Of a stretch of 64,000 nt of DNA, positions 22,431-33,944 are shown piece after piece. The notes under the pieces are model-generated. The model was not told where the DNA came from. It did not search any database and worked only from the letters and a program-made list of their open reading frames with translations. Source of the stretch: Camelus bactrianus (taxonomy: Eukaryota > Chordata > Mammalia > Artiodactyla > Camelidae); NCBI RefSeq assembly GCF_048773025.1, contig NC_133543.1, positions 60,178,104 to 60,242,103 of the forward strand. The letters run 5' to 3'. Position numbers and translations under genes: made by a program. How positions within the stretch are numbered: the stretch's first letter is position 1; every line of letters starts with the position of its first letter.

Positions 22431-24965
22431 ACATGTAACTATAGAGCTCAATTAGAAATCTAGTCTGGCCCCAGAAATGTTGACTTTCTTCCTGGTGCTT
22501 CAATTCATTTTAAGTCATTTTAATTACCTATGCCTGGACTTATGTAACTCTGTAGAATTTATATTTGCTTATGTATTATTGACCAATCCCTGACATGTAG
22601 TGACTACTCTACCTTTCTTGTGAAAAACACTCTTAAATCAGATGAGTCAATGTTCTGCCTGTGGTTTGGTCCATGTAGAACATACTGCTCATATCATGAA
22701 GGGAAGCCAAATGACAGTGTTCAGAACAGCTTGGCTGACTTACCTGTGTTGGTGATAAGGCAATAAAATAGCTCGGTGAAGCTCCGTCTCTCTTTTCCCC
22801 CTCTCTTGCCTATAGATGAATAAAAGGTTTAGTTTAGGATCTAGTTTTCCAGAAATATAGTTCAGTTTCTAATTGTAGTGCATTATTTTTGGTAGAACAT
22901 ATTTTTGATGGTGTTATACATGCTGAAGGGTTAATCCCATTTTTGGAAACTGAGCAAGAGGTAAATAAGTAACTATAACATGGGACAAATCAAGATCCAG
23001 GCACTGCTCTGCTTTCTACAATTATTATCTTGCTTATAACAGAAGGAGAATGCATTTAGTGTTTTTTAAGGAATTTTTCTAAATCTAAAATTTTAATTTC
23101 TGTGACTCTAACTACCAAAATTTTTTATTGTCAGATGTTATAAAGTTGATAGAAATTATTATTAAAATAAAAGGGAAAGATTTGCTTCTATATCGTAGAA
23201 ACTAGAATATACAAGATTATTTCCTTTTTTTGCATTTGAAAATTAGCTTTACGTTAATTTTAGGCTAACAGTGTTTAAAAAATAACTTCTCATCTAGGTC
23301 AGGATGGAACATCAGAAAAAATGTATATGTTGCTATTTTATTTCATCTTTTAAAAAAACTTAAAGATCCAAACTGGAAGGTGTACTGCAGTGATTCCAAA
23401 TATTGATATAAGACACGAAAAAGTCATGTTTTGATTTAAAAGGATTGCTAGTTTGGTTGAACCACTATTCTTTTATTGGAAGGCAAGGAGCCAGACCCTG
23501 CAAATAACATAGTTGGTTGATGTGTTAAGGTAGATCTTTACCTCTTTGGCATGATACTTAAGGATAGGTTGGACTAATTTATAGGATGAAATGGCCTTTA
23601 CAATGAAAAAACAAACTATCAAAATTGTTGAAATGTCCTTAAAAGCCTTTAAACTTTACATGGCTCTGAATTCCTTTGTGTAAATTAATCAGAAATATAA
23701 GGATTTTGTTATCTTAAAATATATTTTTATTTTTAAAATGAAGAGCTATGCCTTCCAGTATGAAATTGAAATATTCAATGTAGAGTATATGAAAGGTATA
23801 TTGATGTTAAACTTCTTAAATTTTATTACTATATTGTGTATTGTGGATATGTGATTAAACAATTTTGGTCTTAGGAAGTGCATGCTGAAGTGTTATGGGT
23901 TTATAAAGCTACCACATGACTTTATAAAGAAAGAATATAATAAAGCAAATGTGGGGAAGTGTTAAAAATGCATAAAATTAAAAAAAAAAACCCAGCAGCA
24001 TCACTTCATGATGTTTAAGAAGCTATAAACATAGCAGGGAGCTCTTCAACTGGACAGAACTTATCCTTTGAAAGGTGTTGTCACTGACCATGGGAGACTT
24101 ATGATCTTCAATCTTCCCCAGAAAATGAAAGACCAGCTTTGAAGCTGATGTTTCCATAGCCTTTCAGTAGAGGTGGATAAGTAAAAGACAAACCCAAGCT
24201 AGCATTCAGTGACCTGAGAGAGAACTCTATTGCAACTAGATTCCAAACAAAGTTCATCCTTGGGCCAGTCTGACACCTGCTGGAATGTTCAGTGTCCTTG
24301 GCAGGGTCTACGCTCCATTGGATTGTTCTTCACATGTCTTTCTGGATCTTAGTTATGTCACCTGTAGCCCCTTTTCTCTCAGCAAGGACCTGTTTGTCCT
24401 ACTTAGTTTTCTCAAATATTCCAACATATCCATGCTCCTATATTTCAACATATCTTAGCAAAAGGACCCTATTCTTCTTCAGGAACATCTGCTTGTGTTC
24501 CTAGACTTCTCATGTAGGAAATGTAAATTACAGAACTCCTTTCTGAATACTTCTGGACATGGGAAATAGTTCCCTGCCAAATAGATTCCTAAAACAATTA
24601 GTAATGAAAAGCAATAATTTTTCTGATATTCTTCATTTTCACATGTTCGTGAAACTCCCGTGGTCTTTTCTCACTGCTTAGGAAATATGGAAACATTTCA
24701 GGGAAGCATTGAAGGAACGAATTTATATGCCTAGGCTCTCATAAATCCTCAATTAAATGATAGATGTCTTTCATACAGAATAATATTTGTTTACATGTTT
24801 TTCTTTCTCAGACTGTGTCCTAATGGTTGCTCACCATTATCCTGCTAGTTTAAGCTTCTCAGAACCTGTGACACCCCGAATTTGGTCATCATATAATTTC
24901 ATAGTGACATTTTTATTTTCTTTACCCCCGAGGGTTTAAATATCTGGATGTAGTCAAACTAGGTG
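22431..24965. other. Long unique stretch, no gene
   Basis: AT-rich with no family that I recognise and no convincing coding frame. An A-run lies at about 23980-23990. Confidence 0.4.
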
Positions 24966-24969
24966 GATA

Positions 24970-25245
24970 ATAATAGGTTACGTTTATTGAGTCCTTGTTA
25001 TTTGTGGTATTGTGCTGAGTTCTTTTCATGCATGATCTTACTTAATCTTCTCAATATCCTTAGAAGCTAGGTCCTTATTAATTAACCACATCTTACAAAG
25101 ATGAAAGCTAAGGCCTAGATTATAAGTATCTTGGCCAAAGTTGTACAGCTAGTCCCTTGTAGAACTAGAACTCAAACTCACATAGACTGCAAATCTCTGA
25201 AGAGGCAATTTTATCTAACTACTCCATTTCTACTAAAGAAGTAAT
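24970..25245 (-). mobile_element. MIR SINE, antisense
   Basis: The plus strand reads as reverse-oriented MIR: 'tgatcttacttaatcttctcaatatcc', 'catcttacaaagatgaaagctaaggc', 'cttggccaaagttgtacagctag', 'agaactcaaactca' (compare 'ttacagatgaggaaactgaggc', 'cttgcccaaggtcacacagctag'). Confidence 0.75.
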
Positions 25246-28112
25246 TTTCAAGGATCTACAGGGAAAATATTAATAAACTGGAAATAAATTACCAGCTGTC
25301 ATGATCCTCTTGTAGCTCACAGATTGCACCCTTCTACCATATAAATACACATCAACAGCAAACATTTGGATACGCTCCAGTGTCAGTTAAAAGAAAATAC
25401 AGAATAGGGAACACTATGTGAGCGTCTTAAATTCAAACTTCTATTTCATTATTGTCCCCACAAATGCCTTTTCCTCCTCCAAACTGGTGTCAAGGAGTGG
25501 TTACTTGTTCACTTTTTCTTTTTTCTTTTTTTAAACTACATTTTGGGTTATATTTGTCAAACATTTTTGTGTTTGCCTCTTATGTGACTGAAATGATCAA
25601 ACAAATCACTTGCCCTCCATTGGCATGCTGGGGCATATGGGGATGTACCACAAATGTTTCCTGAGTGTGCTGCCAAATTTTGTGCAATGTGTAAAATGTA
25701 TTTTGGTTACCACTAAGGATGCATATGGTCACTGAAATATCTCTCAGATGGGATATGGAGGAAAAGAGGTCCCATAATTTGATCTGGAGCAGGTTAGGAC
25801 TTGCTGAGATGGAGAAGAAGAAATAAAAGCTGGCTGGTGTATTTTCAAGGTGGCTTCAAAGTAAAATGGTGGGTTCCTTAGAAAAATCCAGATTTTTGTC
25901 ACTTGGCTTCTTAAGAAAGAATATATCTGCAATAATCAGTTATTCTCAAGCAGAGGCCCATTGCTAAAGGCCAACCTCTTAAATCCTGGGATGACTATGA
26001 CTGCATTTATAGATTGGTGATATGTTGTTAGACTCTTAATGTGATCATGTGGTTATCACTGTAAGTGGTGACACAAATCCGAAAAGTTCAAGACTGGCTG
26101 AAATGACTGTCTTCTGAAATAGACTGATTTTTGAATTTTGTGCATAAGACTTACTTTAGAAAAAATTATCCTCCATCTTTTTCCTTCAAGCGACTTTCTT
26201 ATCCTTCAGAACATTGGTGCCCTCTTGCCACCCTATAATTTTTCATGTTCCCCTCATTCTACCACACTTGAGTCTGAGCTCCTAAATAGTCATCTTCCTC
26301 ATCATACTAGTTTCTGGTCAGACCTCAACAAACCAAACCAATTTAACTGCTTGGAATAATTGACTACCTGATAGTCTGTTAGTATTAGTAATCTAAATAT
26401 CTGAGGTCTGTGAGCTTCAGGATCAAGTCTAATCTGTCACTTGGACAGAATTGCCAAGCTGATTTTGTATGCTTAGTCACTGCTATTGACTGAAAGATGC
26501 CTACCCATCCAAGCCACAAAAATGATCAATCTATAAATAACCATGTATATATCACACACCTATATTCACCTATGTACTATTTAGGAAGAAAAACAATCAA
26601 TCTTTATATCTTTATGAAGAAAACCTGATTTTTACCTAAATTATTAAATGTTGATTCATTGAATAGTATTTTCTCAAATACTAGAAAAGAACATAAACAA
26701 CCTTTGAAACATCAAAAAATCATGGAGCATATGCTTCATTGTTTTTAGAAGATCACATCTTGACACACTTAGACAGATGCCTCCCCCCAACCCCCATCCT
26801 CATAGGAGCTTTCACTTTCTTTTTTTTAATCAAATGCAGAAACTACTCTGCAAATGTGAGCCTCTCTTTGCCGATAAATGTGCCGCTCTTAGCCAAAAGC
26901 ACAAATTTATATTTGTATGGCTCATCTCCAAATCCCACTAGTTGCCCTCAGTGAATGTGCTAATTGCATTTCTTAGCTCTCCATTTTCTTCGCTTAGCCT
27001 TTGTGGTTTTATGCACATTTTACTAGATGTTACACTTTCCTTGTGTTTAGCTTTTATTTGCATGACACCAAAGTGTGAGTCAGTTGGCTCGTTGCATTTT
27101 GCATACATCATGCATAATGAATACTAAAGTGAAGATTATCTTTTCACTGAGCAAAACTGAAAACATGTGTTTCTCTGCCAAATCTGCTTTGATGAAAACC
27201 AGAGAAACCTAAAATGTTGGGCAGTATAGGGTAAAGCAGTCTTTCTACAATCCAATCTTCTGAGCCATGGGAGGCTTTGTTTCTTGCCCTCTTTTATGTT
27301 ATACATACCTCAGTATTCTTTAATTTTGACAAGTGAGATCAAAGAAAACCCTGCTTAAATTCTTTAATCAAAGTGCGAGGTGTAATGTTTGTATATCTAT
27401 GTTTCTGTACATGTGTAGTTATGGTTGCCATATGATTTTGCACTTTGATAAAATATGCTATATATGTTACATTATAATAATTCAGATTTATTCTTAAACA
27501 TATAGAAAAGAGAAACGATCATAAAGAAATTGAAATAATCCCAAATCTTAATAGCGTTAGTATAATTTTTTTTAACATACCATTTTTCTTGTGCTAAATT
27601 CTTGTCTGCAATAAGGCTTTCTGTCTATTCTTGCCTCCTTCCGTGTCTTGTTTTCACTCTTTTAAGTTTACAATATGTTTTAATATCATAATATTGCAAA
27701 TACACCCCTCATTATTTCAAATGGAATTGCATTGCTTCTCTGGAATAATTTGTGAGAGAACTTTGTGCCACCATCCAGTACAGGAAAAAAAATCATCCTG
27801 GAGTTTTTCTGTTGCTTCACTTTCCCACTTTGGAAAGAAACTCAGCCTATGCAGGGTTTCTTCTTGGAGAAGCACCTGCCACTGTGTTTTTCATCTATTT
27901 GCTGGCTTACTTGCTGTGGTCCCTGATCAATGACCCTGCCTCACCAAGTTATGAGCTGTTGAGGTTTCCTCATATTATTTCAGAGGCACCCTATACTTTC
28001 TCAAAAAGGAGAACATAAATCTCTTTATGTTGGGTCCCCCTGCATAGTTCTAGCAGAAAGCCCCTGAAGCTTAGGGTCTGGAGATAGTAACTTTCAACCT
28101 TTACGGCATGAA
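25246..28112. other. Long unique stretch, no gene
   Basis: No recognised repeat except short AT tracts. Frames at 25452-25664, 26138-26359, 26739-27127 and 27631-28018 have no known domain. The part at 26800-27125 is listed as a candidate regulatory element. Confidence 0.4.
26800..27125. promoter_or_regulatory. Candidate enhancer with POU/octamer-like sites
   Basis: A repeat-free block with a perfect octamer ATTTGCAT at 27056-27063, a BRN2-like ATGCATAATGAAT around 27110-27122, further 'ttatgcacatttta' and 'ctgcaaatgtg' words, and retained CpGs (about 26870-26893). Such clusters are common in neural or developmental enhancers. No target gene is visible; this is inference from motifs only. 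Confidence 0.3.
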
Positions 28113-28598
28113 TGTACGTTATAGTTGGCAGAATAACGGCCCCTCAAAGGTGTTCATGCACCCAGGAACATGTGAATATGTTACCTTGCCTAGCAAAGAA
28201 CACTTTGAAGATCTGATTCAGTTGAGAACATTGAGATGGAGAAATTATCCTGGATTATCCAAGTGGGTCCAGTCTAACCACTTGGTGCTTAAAGGTGAAG
28301 AAGCTTTCACAGCTGTGGCCAGAGGGAGATAAGACTAGGAAAAACACTCAAAGAGATGCTTTGAAGACAGAGAGGAAGGGGCCTCAAGCTAAGGAATGTG
28401 AGAGGTCTCTAGAAGATGGAAAAAAGCAAGGAATCGAATTCTCTCAGTCTCCAGGAAGAAATGCAACCCTGTCAACACCTTGATTTTAACCCAGTGAAAC
28501 CCATATTAGAATTCTGATTTGTAGATAATACATTTGTATTGTTTTAAGTCACTTGAATTTATGGTAACTTGTTATAGCAGCAATGAAAAATGAATACC
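28113..28598 (+). mobile_element. MLT1-type LTR (ERVL-MaLR), fossil
   Basis: 'ggcagaataacggcccctcaa', 'ccaggaacatgtgaatatgttacctt', 'gagaaattatcctggattatcc', 'aagtcacttgaatttatggtaacttgttatagcagcaatg' follow the MLT1 LTR from start to end. It is diverged and solitary. Frames at 28108-28332 and 28295-28483 lie in it. Confidence 0.85.
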
Positions 28599-28743
28599 CT
28601 GCTTTTCTCCAGTTTTTTGTTTTTGTTTTTTAAATTCCATTGGACATTTCCCTGGGATTGCTAGATAGAAGGGAGGTGCAAGGGAGTTAGATACCTGTGC
28701 TCTTTGGCCATGATACTGAAAAGGTCTGTAGCAGGAGCATTCC

Positions 28744-28836
28744 AGAAGGGAGGGAGGGTGGAAGGGAAGAAGGAAAGAAGGAATAAAGAAAAAGAGAGGA
28801 AAGAAAGAGAGAGGGAGGGCTGGAGGGAGGTTGGTT
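28744..28836. repeat. Purine-rich low-complexity tract
   Basis: About 90 bases of G and A on the plus strand (GGGA, GGAA, AAGA units) with very few pyrimidines. It could adopt triplex forms, but that is not specific. Confidence 0.85.
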
Positions 28837-30888
28837 CTTTTAATATCGTGGTTACATTCCAGTTTTAGGTTTTGCCCCCAAGAAGTTGAAATTTGCCAAA
28901 TAATCTTTTTAGTTTGGGGAGAGTCTTAGTCTGACATGTGACAGCAGAGTGGTCTGTACAACGGTAGTTGTATCGCTGGCAAGAGACAGGAAGGACCGTG
29001 GTCTACATCGTCACACATACAGACTTGACTGCTAGTTTTAGCTACACGTAATTGAAAGGATTCCTGAATTCCTTCTGTTACCATGTTGAAATATACAAAA
29101 TTCTGTTTTCCAAGTATAAGCATTGGTAAAAACTTGTCTCATAAATTACAAAATAAAATTATTTATCTACCAAGAGCTTCTAAAGAAATCATCTATGACT
29201 TTTTTTATTATAATAGAATTCTACTTAAACTGATGAAAACTGTTCCTGAAGAAAAAAGAATCCTAAAATGTAATACTTCCTTTCTGTTTTTTTTTTTTTT
29301 TAAGTATCCAAAACTTGAGAATAAGAAAAGGACACTGCATGTCCTTTCAGTGTCCTTTCAATGGCACATCCTAGGACTATATAAGTCTGTGGAGGATGTA
29401 CTTTTGTTGCACTTACTACTTACTATTGATTAAGGCACAGCTTTGTAAGTTGCATGTGAAATTATGTATTTTTGTCCAATAGAGATGCAAATTCTTTCTT
29501 TACAGTAGAAAAGGTAACCACAAAGGTTGTGTTTTATTGCTGACATTAATCAATTTTGTCTCTAACTTAGCCAACTTATTTCGCTTACTTCAGTGTTCCT
29601 TTCCCGACTAATGATATAAACTGCTGGTCATAAAATTCTTCACTAAGTTTACCACTGTGCTGGTTTACTCTTTAATGGGTTAAAAAATCTTTGACATATG
29701 TTCATTTTATATTTGTATGAGTCATCTTTTTAAATTTTTGAAAATTATATTTTGGCATTCTAAAATATTTTAGCTATATGTGTATGTATCTGTGTGTATG
29801 TGTATGTGTGCATGAAACTACCAATGATGTCATTTAAGCAATATTAATAAAGGGATTGTATGTTGGTCTTAATTATATTTGTAATTATGTTTGTGTATAT
29901 ATGCATATCCATATATATGTTAGAAATATTAAGAAATATTTGAAGACGTCTAGACAGTACTTAATGTCTGAAATTCAGTTGCCAAAAAACTACTAAACAT
30001 AATAAATTATGAAGTTATACATTATTTCTTATTCTGGAACAAAAATATTTATAGAAATATTTTTTGTAAAGCCAAAATGTGGAATCTAGATTTTGAATTT
30101 AGGGTCTGAGAAAATTATTTCTTGTTCTCTTTTACCCTTCATATGGAACATATGCAACAATTTTTAATCAATTTTTAATTTATAATTTAAATACTAAGCA
30201 ATGAAGAGATTTACATAAAAGATTTTATAACTACAGTCATTTTCACTGTAGAACTGTGGTTTCTTATTATTTCTAGCTCTTAAAATGTTAATGTACTACA
30301 TAGCTGTGTGATTTTACAGGACAGTTTAATTCCCCTGAAAATATAGACCTGAGTGAAGAGTCCAAATTAAAAAGAAATTAATATGTTTCAAATATTAAGT
30401 TATTTTTCTGATCCTCTGAGTTCTGTAATATCTAGGCCTGTTGAAAATTTTACTCAAAGAAAGCTACCAACAACCAATCCTAGTTGGGAATTTTTCACAT
30501 TACCAGAAAATAAAAATGGTTTTAGAATGGGTATTTCGTGTTTGTTTCATTATATTAATTACCAACAAATATTACAATAATCAAAATTCTGTTGGCATAG
30601 AAACTAGCAGAAACCTATCCATCAAATACACCAGCTCTTTACCAGCTCTTTCTACACAGAATAAAAATCTTCATCATTTGCTCTTCCCAGAATCTTTCTA
30701 GTTTGGGACCACATGCTACTTAAAAGGCTAAATTAATCCATACATGTGAAAATTTTACTTGAGAAGTTTTAATAATAAATAATATTTGAATTCCAAGTTT
30801 GATATACCTATTTTAGAGAAGCAAAAGTTACACCAAAATTATAATAGCAGATTTGGGCTTTCATGACAAGTTCAGAAAACCTAAGTTT
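28837..30888. other. Unique AT-rich sequence
   Basis: No gene or interspersed repeat recognised. A T-run lies at about 29287-29301. An 11-bp perfect inverted repeat (AAAGGACACTG at 29327-29337, CAGTGTCCTTT at 29348-29358) sits just after it. TG-rich tracts occur at about 29780-29810. Confidence 0.4.
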
Positions 30889-30889
30889 T

Positions 30890-31115
30890 TTGCCCTGCAC
30901 TGCCCAAAATGCTAACACCTCTCCACATGTGATATTTGCACATAAGATTAAATTAATTAAAATTAAAGAAAATGTGACATTCAGTCCTTTATTGCACTAG
31001 CCACCTTTCTAGTGCTCAACATCGTCACGTCGTTGGTGGCTCTACTATTGGACAGGGCAGATACAGAACATTTCCATCATTGCAGAAAATTCTACTTGAC
31101 AGTGCTGTTCTAGAC
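30890..31115 (-). mobile_element. Non-autonomous DNA transposon, probably hAT
   Basis: 'ttaaattaattaaaattaaag', 'ctagccacctttctagtgctcaac', 'ggtggctctactattggacagggcagatacagaacatttccatcatt', 'cagaaaattctacttgacagtgctg' match, in order, an old mammal-wide element whose other end reads CAGTGCTGTCCAATAGAA. No coding capacity. Confidence 0.75.
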
Positions 31116-31310
31116 TTCTGTCTTGTTGATCATACTTCTTCCTCTTTTCAAATGTAAAGGATAAATTTGATCTAAAGCTTAAGCAATATAAGACTGAACA
31201 GATAACATATAAGAGAACAAGCTCAACATCCTTAAATCATGAAGCAGAGAATTTCAATATGCTTCACATTTATCTATGTTTTAAGTGCAGAGAACATTCT
31301 CTACCTAGTC

Positions 31311-32665
31311 TTTTTTTTTTTTGAGCTTTTATATTTGAATTTATTCTTCATTTAACTTTTAAAATACTACTATAGTTGAATATTAAAACAAAAACAATAG
31401 CAAGTAGTGAGCATATTATGATTATAGTCCTTCACTCATTCACTACTGCAAATAAAATGCCAGTAGTGAGTATATTCACTGGCCTCATTAAGAGGTCTGA
31501 CACTAAACACAGCTCCAAGGATGATGTTCATCATCTTCATATGCTTCTCAATTGTAATGGTGCCATCTTTCCTGATTTGGATTAAAGTCCACTAGCTCTA
31601 CCTGGTCCATTTCATCAGTCTCTTCTACTTCCTTCCTCTCAGGTAGGAGTTTTTCCAGCAAAGAGAGTTTATCAGGGTAGAGGAGGTCATTCTCAGGAAA
31701 GTTTACCTTAAATTCAATGATTAAGTGACCCTTTTCACATGGTCTACAATAAATTGGCATTCCTTCATTTAGCACACACTTGATATCTACATGCTTGGCA
31801 ATCTGACCTGCATGAGAAGTGATGACTCTTGTTTAGTTGTCAATAGTAGATGTTGGCTTTTGGAAGCCACACAATGCCTCAACCAGCTGTATGTCCATAC
31901 ATACGAAAAAGTCTTCTTGTTGAGTAAAAATAGCATGGACTTCTGATCTAAAACAATGATAGTATCTCCTGGCTCCAGTCCTAGTTCTTGGTCTCCTTCA
32001 CCATAGAATGCTATCTTCTGGCCATCTTTTATGCCTTTGTCAATATGAACTTCTAGAATTATCTTCTCTCGAACTATCTTCCTTCCATTGCAGCTTTACA
32101 TCTGTCTTTAGGACTGATCCACTCCCTGTGGCCCTGGCACTCCATACATACAGACTGAATTTGCTGAACCATTCCCTGTCCTATCTGATTAATTCTTACT
32201 TGCATTGCAGTACCACAGCAATTGGGACAGCATTCTACTGCTCCTTTCTTACCAGCTTGGCCTTCACATTTGTCACAAATCACATTCTTTTGCAGTGCTT
32301 GTTTTCTTGTTGCACCATTATATAAATCTTCCAAGGTTACCAAGAGTTGATGTACAACATTTTAACCTCTCCTTTCTCTCTGCATCCTTCCTCCTCCTTC
32401 AAAAAACATATCAGAGATATCCACAGGGGAGCCAAAACTGTCCCCAGCTCCACCTTCTTTAATTGCCTGTTCTCCTTCTTTGTCAAATAATTCCCTTTGG
32501 TTTGCATCAAAGAGCACTTCATAAGCTTGACAAATGTATTTAAACTTCTCTCCTCCATTTGGGTTCTTATCAGGTTGGTACTTCAAGGCCAGCTTCCTGT
32601 AAGCCTTTTTCAACTCTTTGTGGTGGCATTGGGTTTGACCTCCATGCTTATTCTTTAGACTAAAA
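31311..32665 (-). pseudogene. DNAJA1P: Processed pseudogene of DNAJA1 (HSP40 co-chaperone)
   Basis: DNAJA1 is a type I J-protein that stimulates HSP70. The minus strand carries, without introns, pieces of nearly the whole protein: J-domain (32670-32580, [12 protein letters not shown]), G/F region with [12 protein letters not shown] (about 32450-32390), zinc-finger region (32320-32100, CDKCEG, CPNC, CMECQG), C-terminal substrate-binding part (32090-31600, [35 protein letters not shown]) and the YEDDEHHP tail near 31525. A 3' UTR-like stretch and a T-run at 31311-31322 (A-tail) follow. Over 84 residues of the N-terminal part I count 14 differences from the DNAJA1 sequence I remember (about 83% identity). 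The HPD motif needed to activate HSP70 reads QPD, the fourth CxxCxG motif is lost, the first about 15 codons are unrecognisable, the frame shifts several times (for example near 32340), and two stops lie near the C-terminus. It is a dead retrocopy. Confidence 0.95.
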
Positions 32666-32699
32666 TGCATAGAATATTCTTCATCCATTCTCAAGATTT

Positions 32700-33944
32700 C
32701 TTAAAATTGTTTTGATTTTGAGTGAGGGTCATTTATAATATTAATGAAAATTAATAAATATCCAATTAAAAATCAAACATCCATAGAAAATAAATGGTAT
32801 TTTATCAATTCAGAATTCACTACTCTTGACCAAAAACCAATAAAAATCAGAATATGGATAATTTTATCTCATGATGCTTTGTTTTCCACACTGCAAAAAT
32901 ATTTACTAATTTTCTTTAATACACCTATGATTTCCATTTATTGGGCCAAATTCAGTAGTCATTACTCATTACCTCAGCAAGAATGAAAGTTTAAGTCAGT
33001 GCTTGTTCCAGGCATCTTTTTTCCTGTCCATTCTAATGATAGGCAGTTGCATCATACTGGTGGTGATTGTGATTGCTTTAAAATAATTTAATTTAAATGA
33101 TTTCTGCAATAAAATAAAGGTAAAATGGAATATCTACTATTTTATACCTAGGGACTTCACATGACATTTATCACTTCTTAATATTAATCCTATGTTTTAA
33201 TCTTTTTGTAGATCAAGTTATGTTTATTCAACTTAATGGAAAGAATGTAGAAACTCTTTAGAATCCTAAAGAAACCTTCCTTTTGTAATGATTCATAGTG
33301 TTATTATTTAGAATTTTAATTATAGAGATTTTCATGAAAATTAACATAGCCTGATAAATTGCAAATGTATAAACAGTTTTCCAGAGTTTTCAAGCAGTCA
33401 AAGGAAACCTCTGTGACATTTTTTTGAGAAAATATGCAAAGAGAGGAATATTACTGATATTCTACTTCTCCCAAGATCTAGATAACCCAACATTGTATGT
33501 GAAGAAAAAGTTAATTTGAGTCTTGAGCTAGAGATTCTGATGATTTAAATGTTATTTTAGGAGACAAAATAGATGGTAAAATGACAATACATTGTTTTTA
33601 AATATCACATATGTGTATGTGTGTTTAATGTAATTTCTCATGTAAAAAGAGCCCAACTGAGTAATTTTAAAATCAAATATTGGCAATAGGGGAAACATTA
33701 ACCTAAACCAAAATTAAAATATGTGTTTTTCATTAAATTATATTGATTTAAATAAAACCACTTTTATTCAAATCACTGATGGAACAGTGAAAGTTTCATA
33801 ATCTTGCCTAGTTACAGCAATCAAAAAGTGAAGTTCTAAGCCTGAGAAAATGATTATATCTCTTGTAGATTACATGAAATGCACATAATCTTGAGTTAAA
33901 AGCACTCTAATTTCCAACCAATATTTAAAGTAGAACAAAGTGCT
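32700..33944. other. Unique AT-rich sequence
   Basis: No repeat family or gene recognised. It contains the first copy of a 41-bp direct repeat (33575-33615). Confidence 0.4.
33575..33615 (+). repeat. 41-bp direct repeat, copy A
   Basis: GTAAAATGACAATACATTGT followed by 21 further bases recurs at 34158-34198 with 39 of 41 identical positions. It lies in unique sequence and is probably the donor. Confidence 0.9.

Noticed and set aside
22128-22463. 111-codon plus-strand open frame
   Set aside because: It lies in a probable LTR-like repeat and is serine/threonine-rich without a known domain.
28744-28836. Possible CRISPR-like or structured tandem array
   Set aside because: It is simple purine low-complexity DNA with no regular unit; CRISPR arrays are not expected in a mammalian genome.
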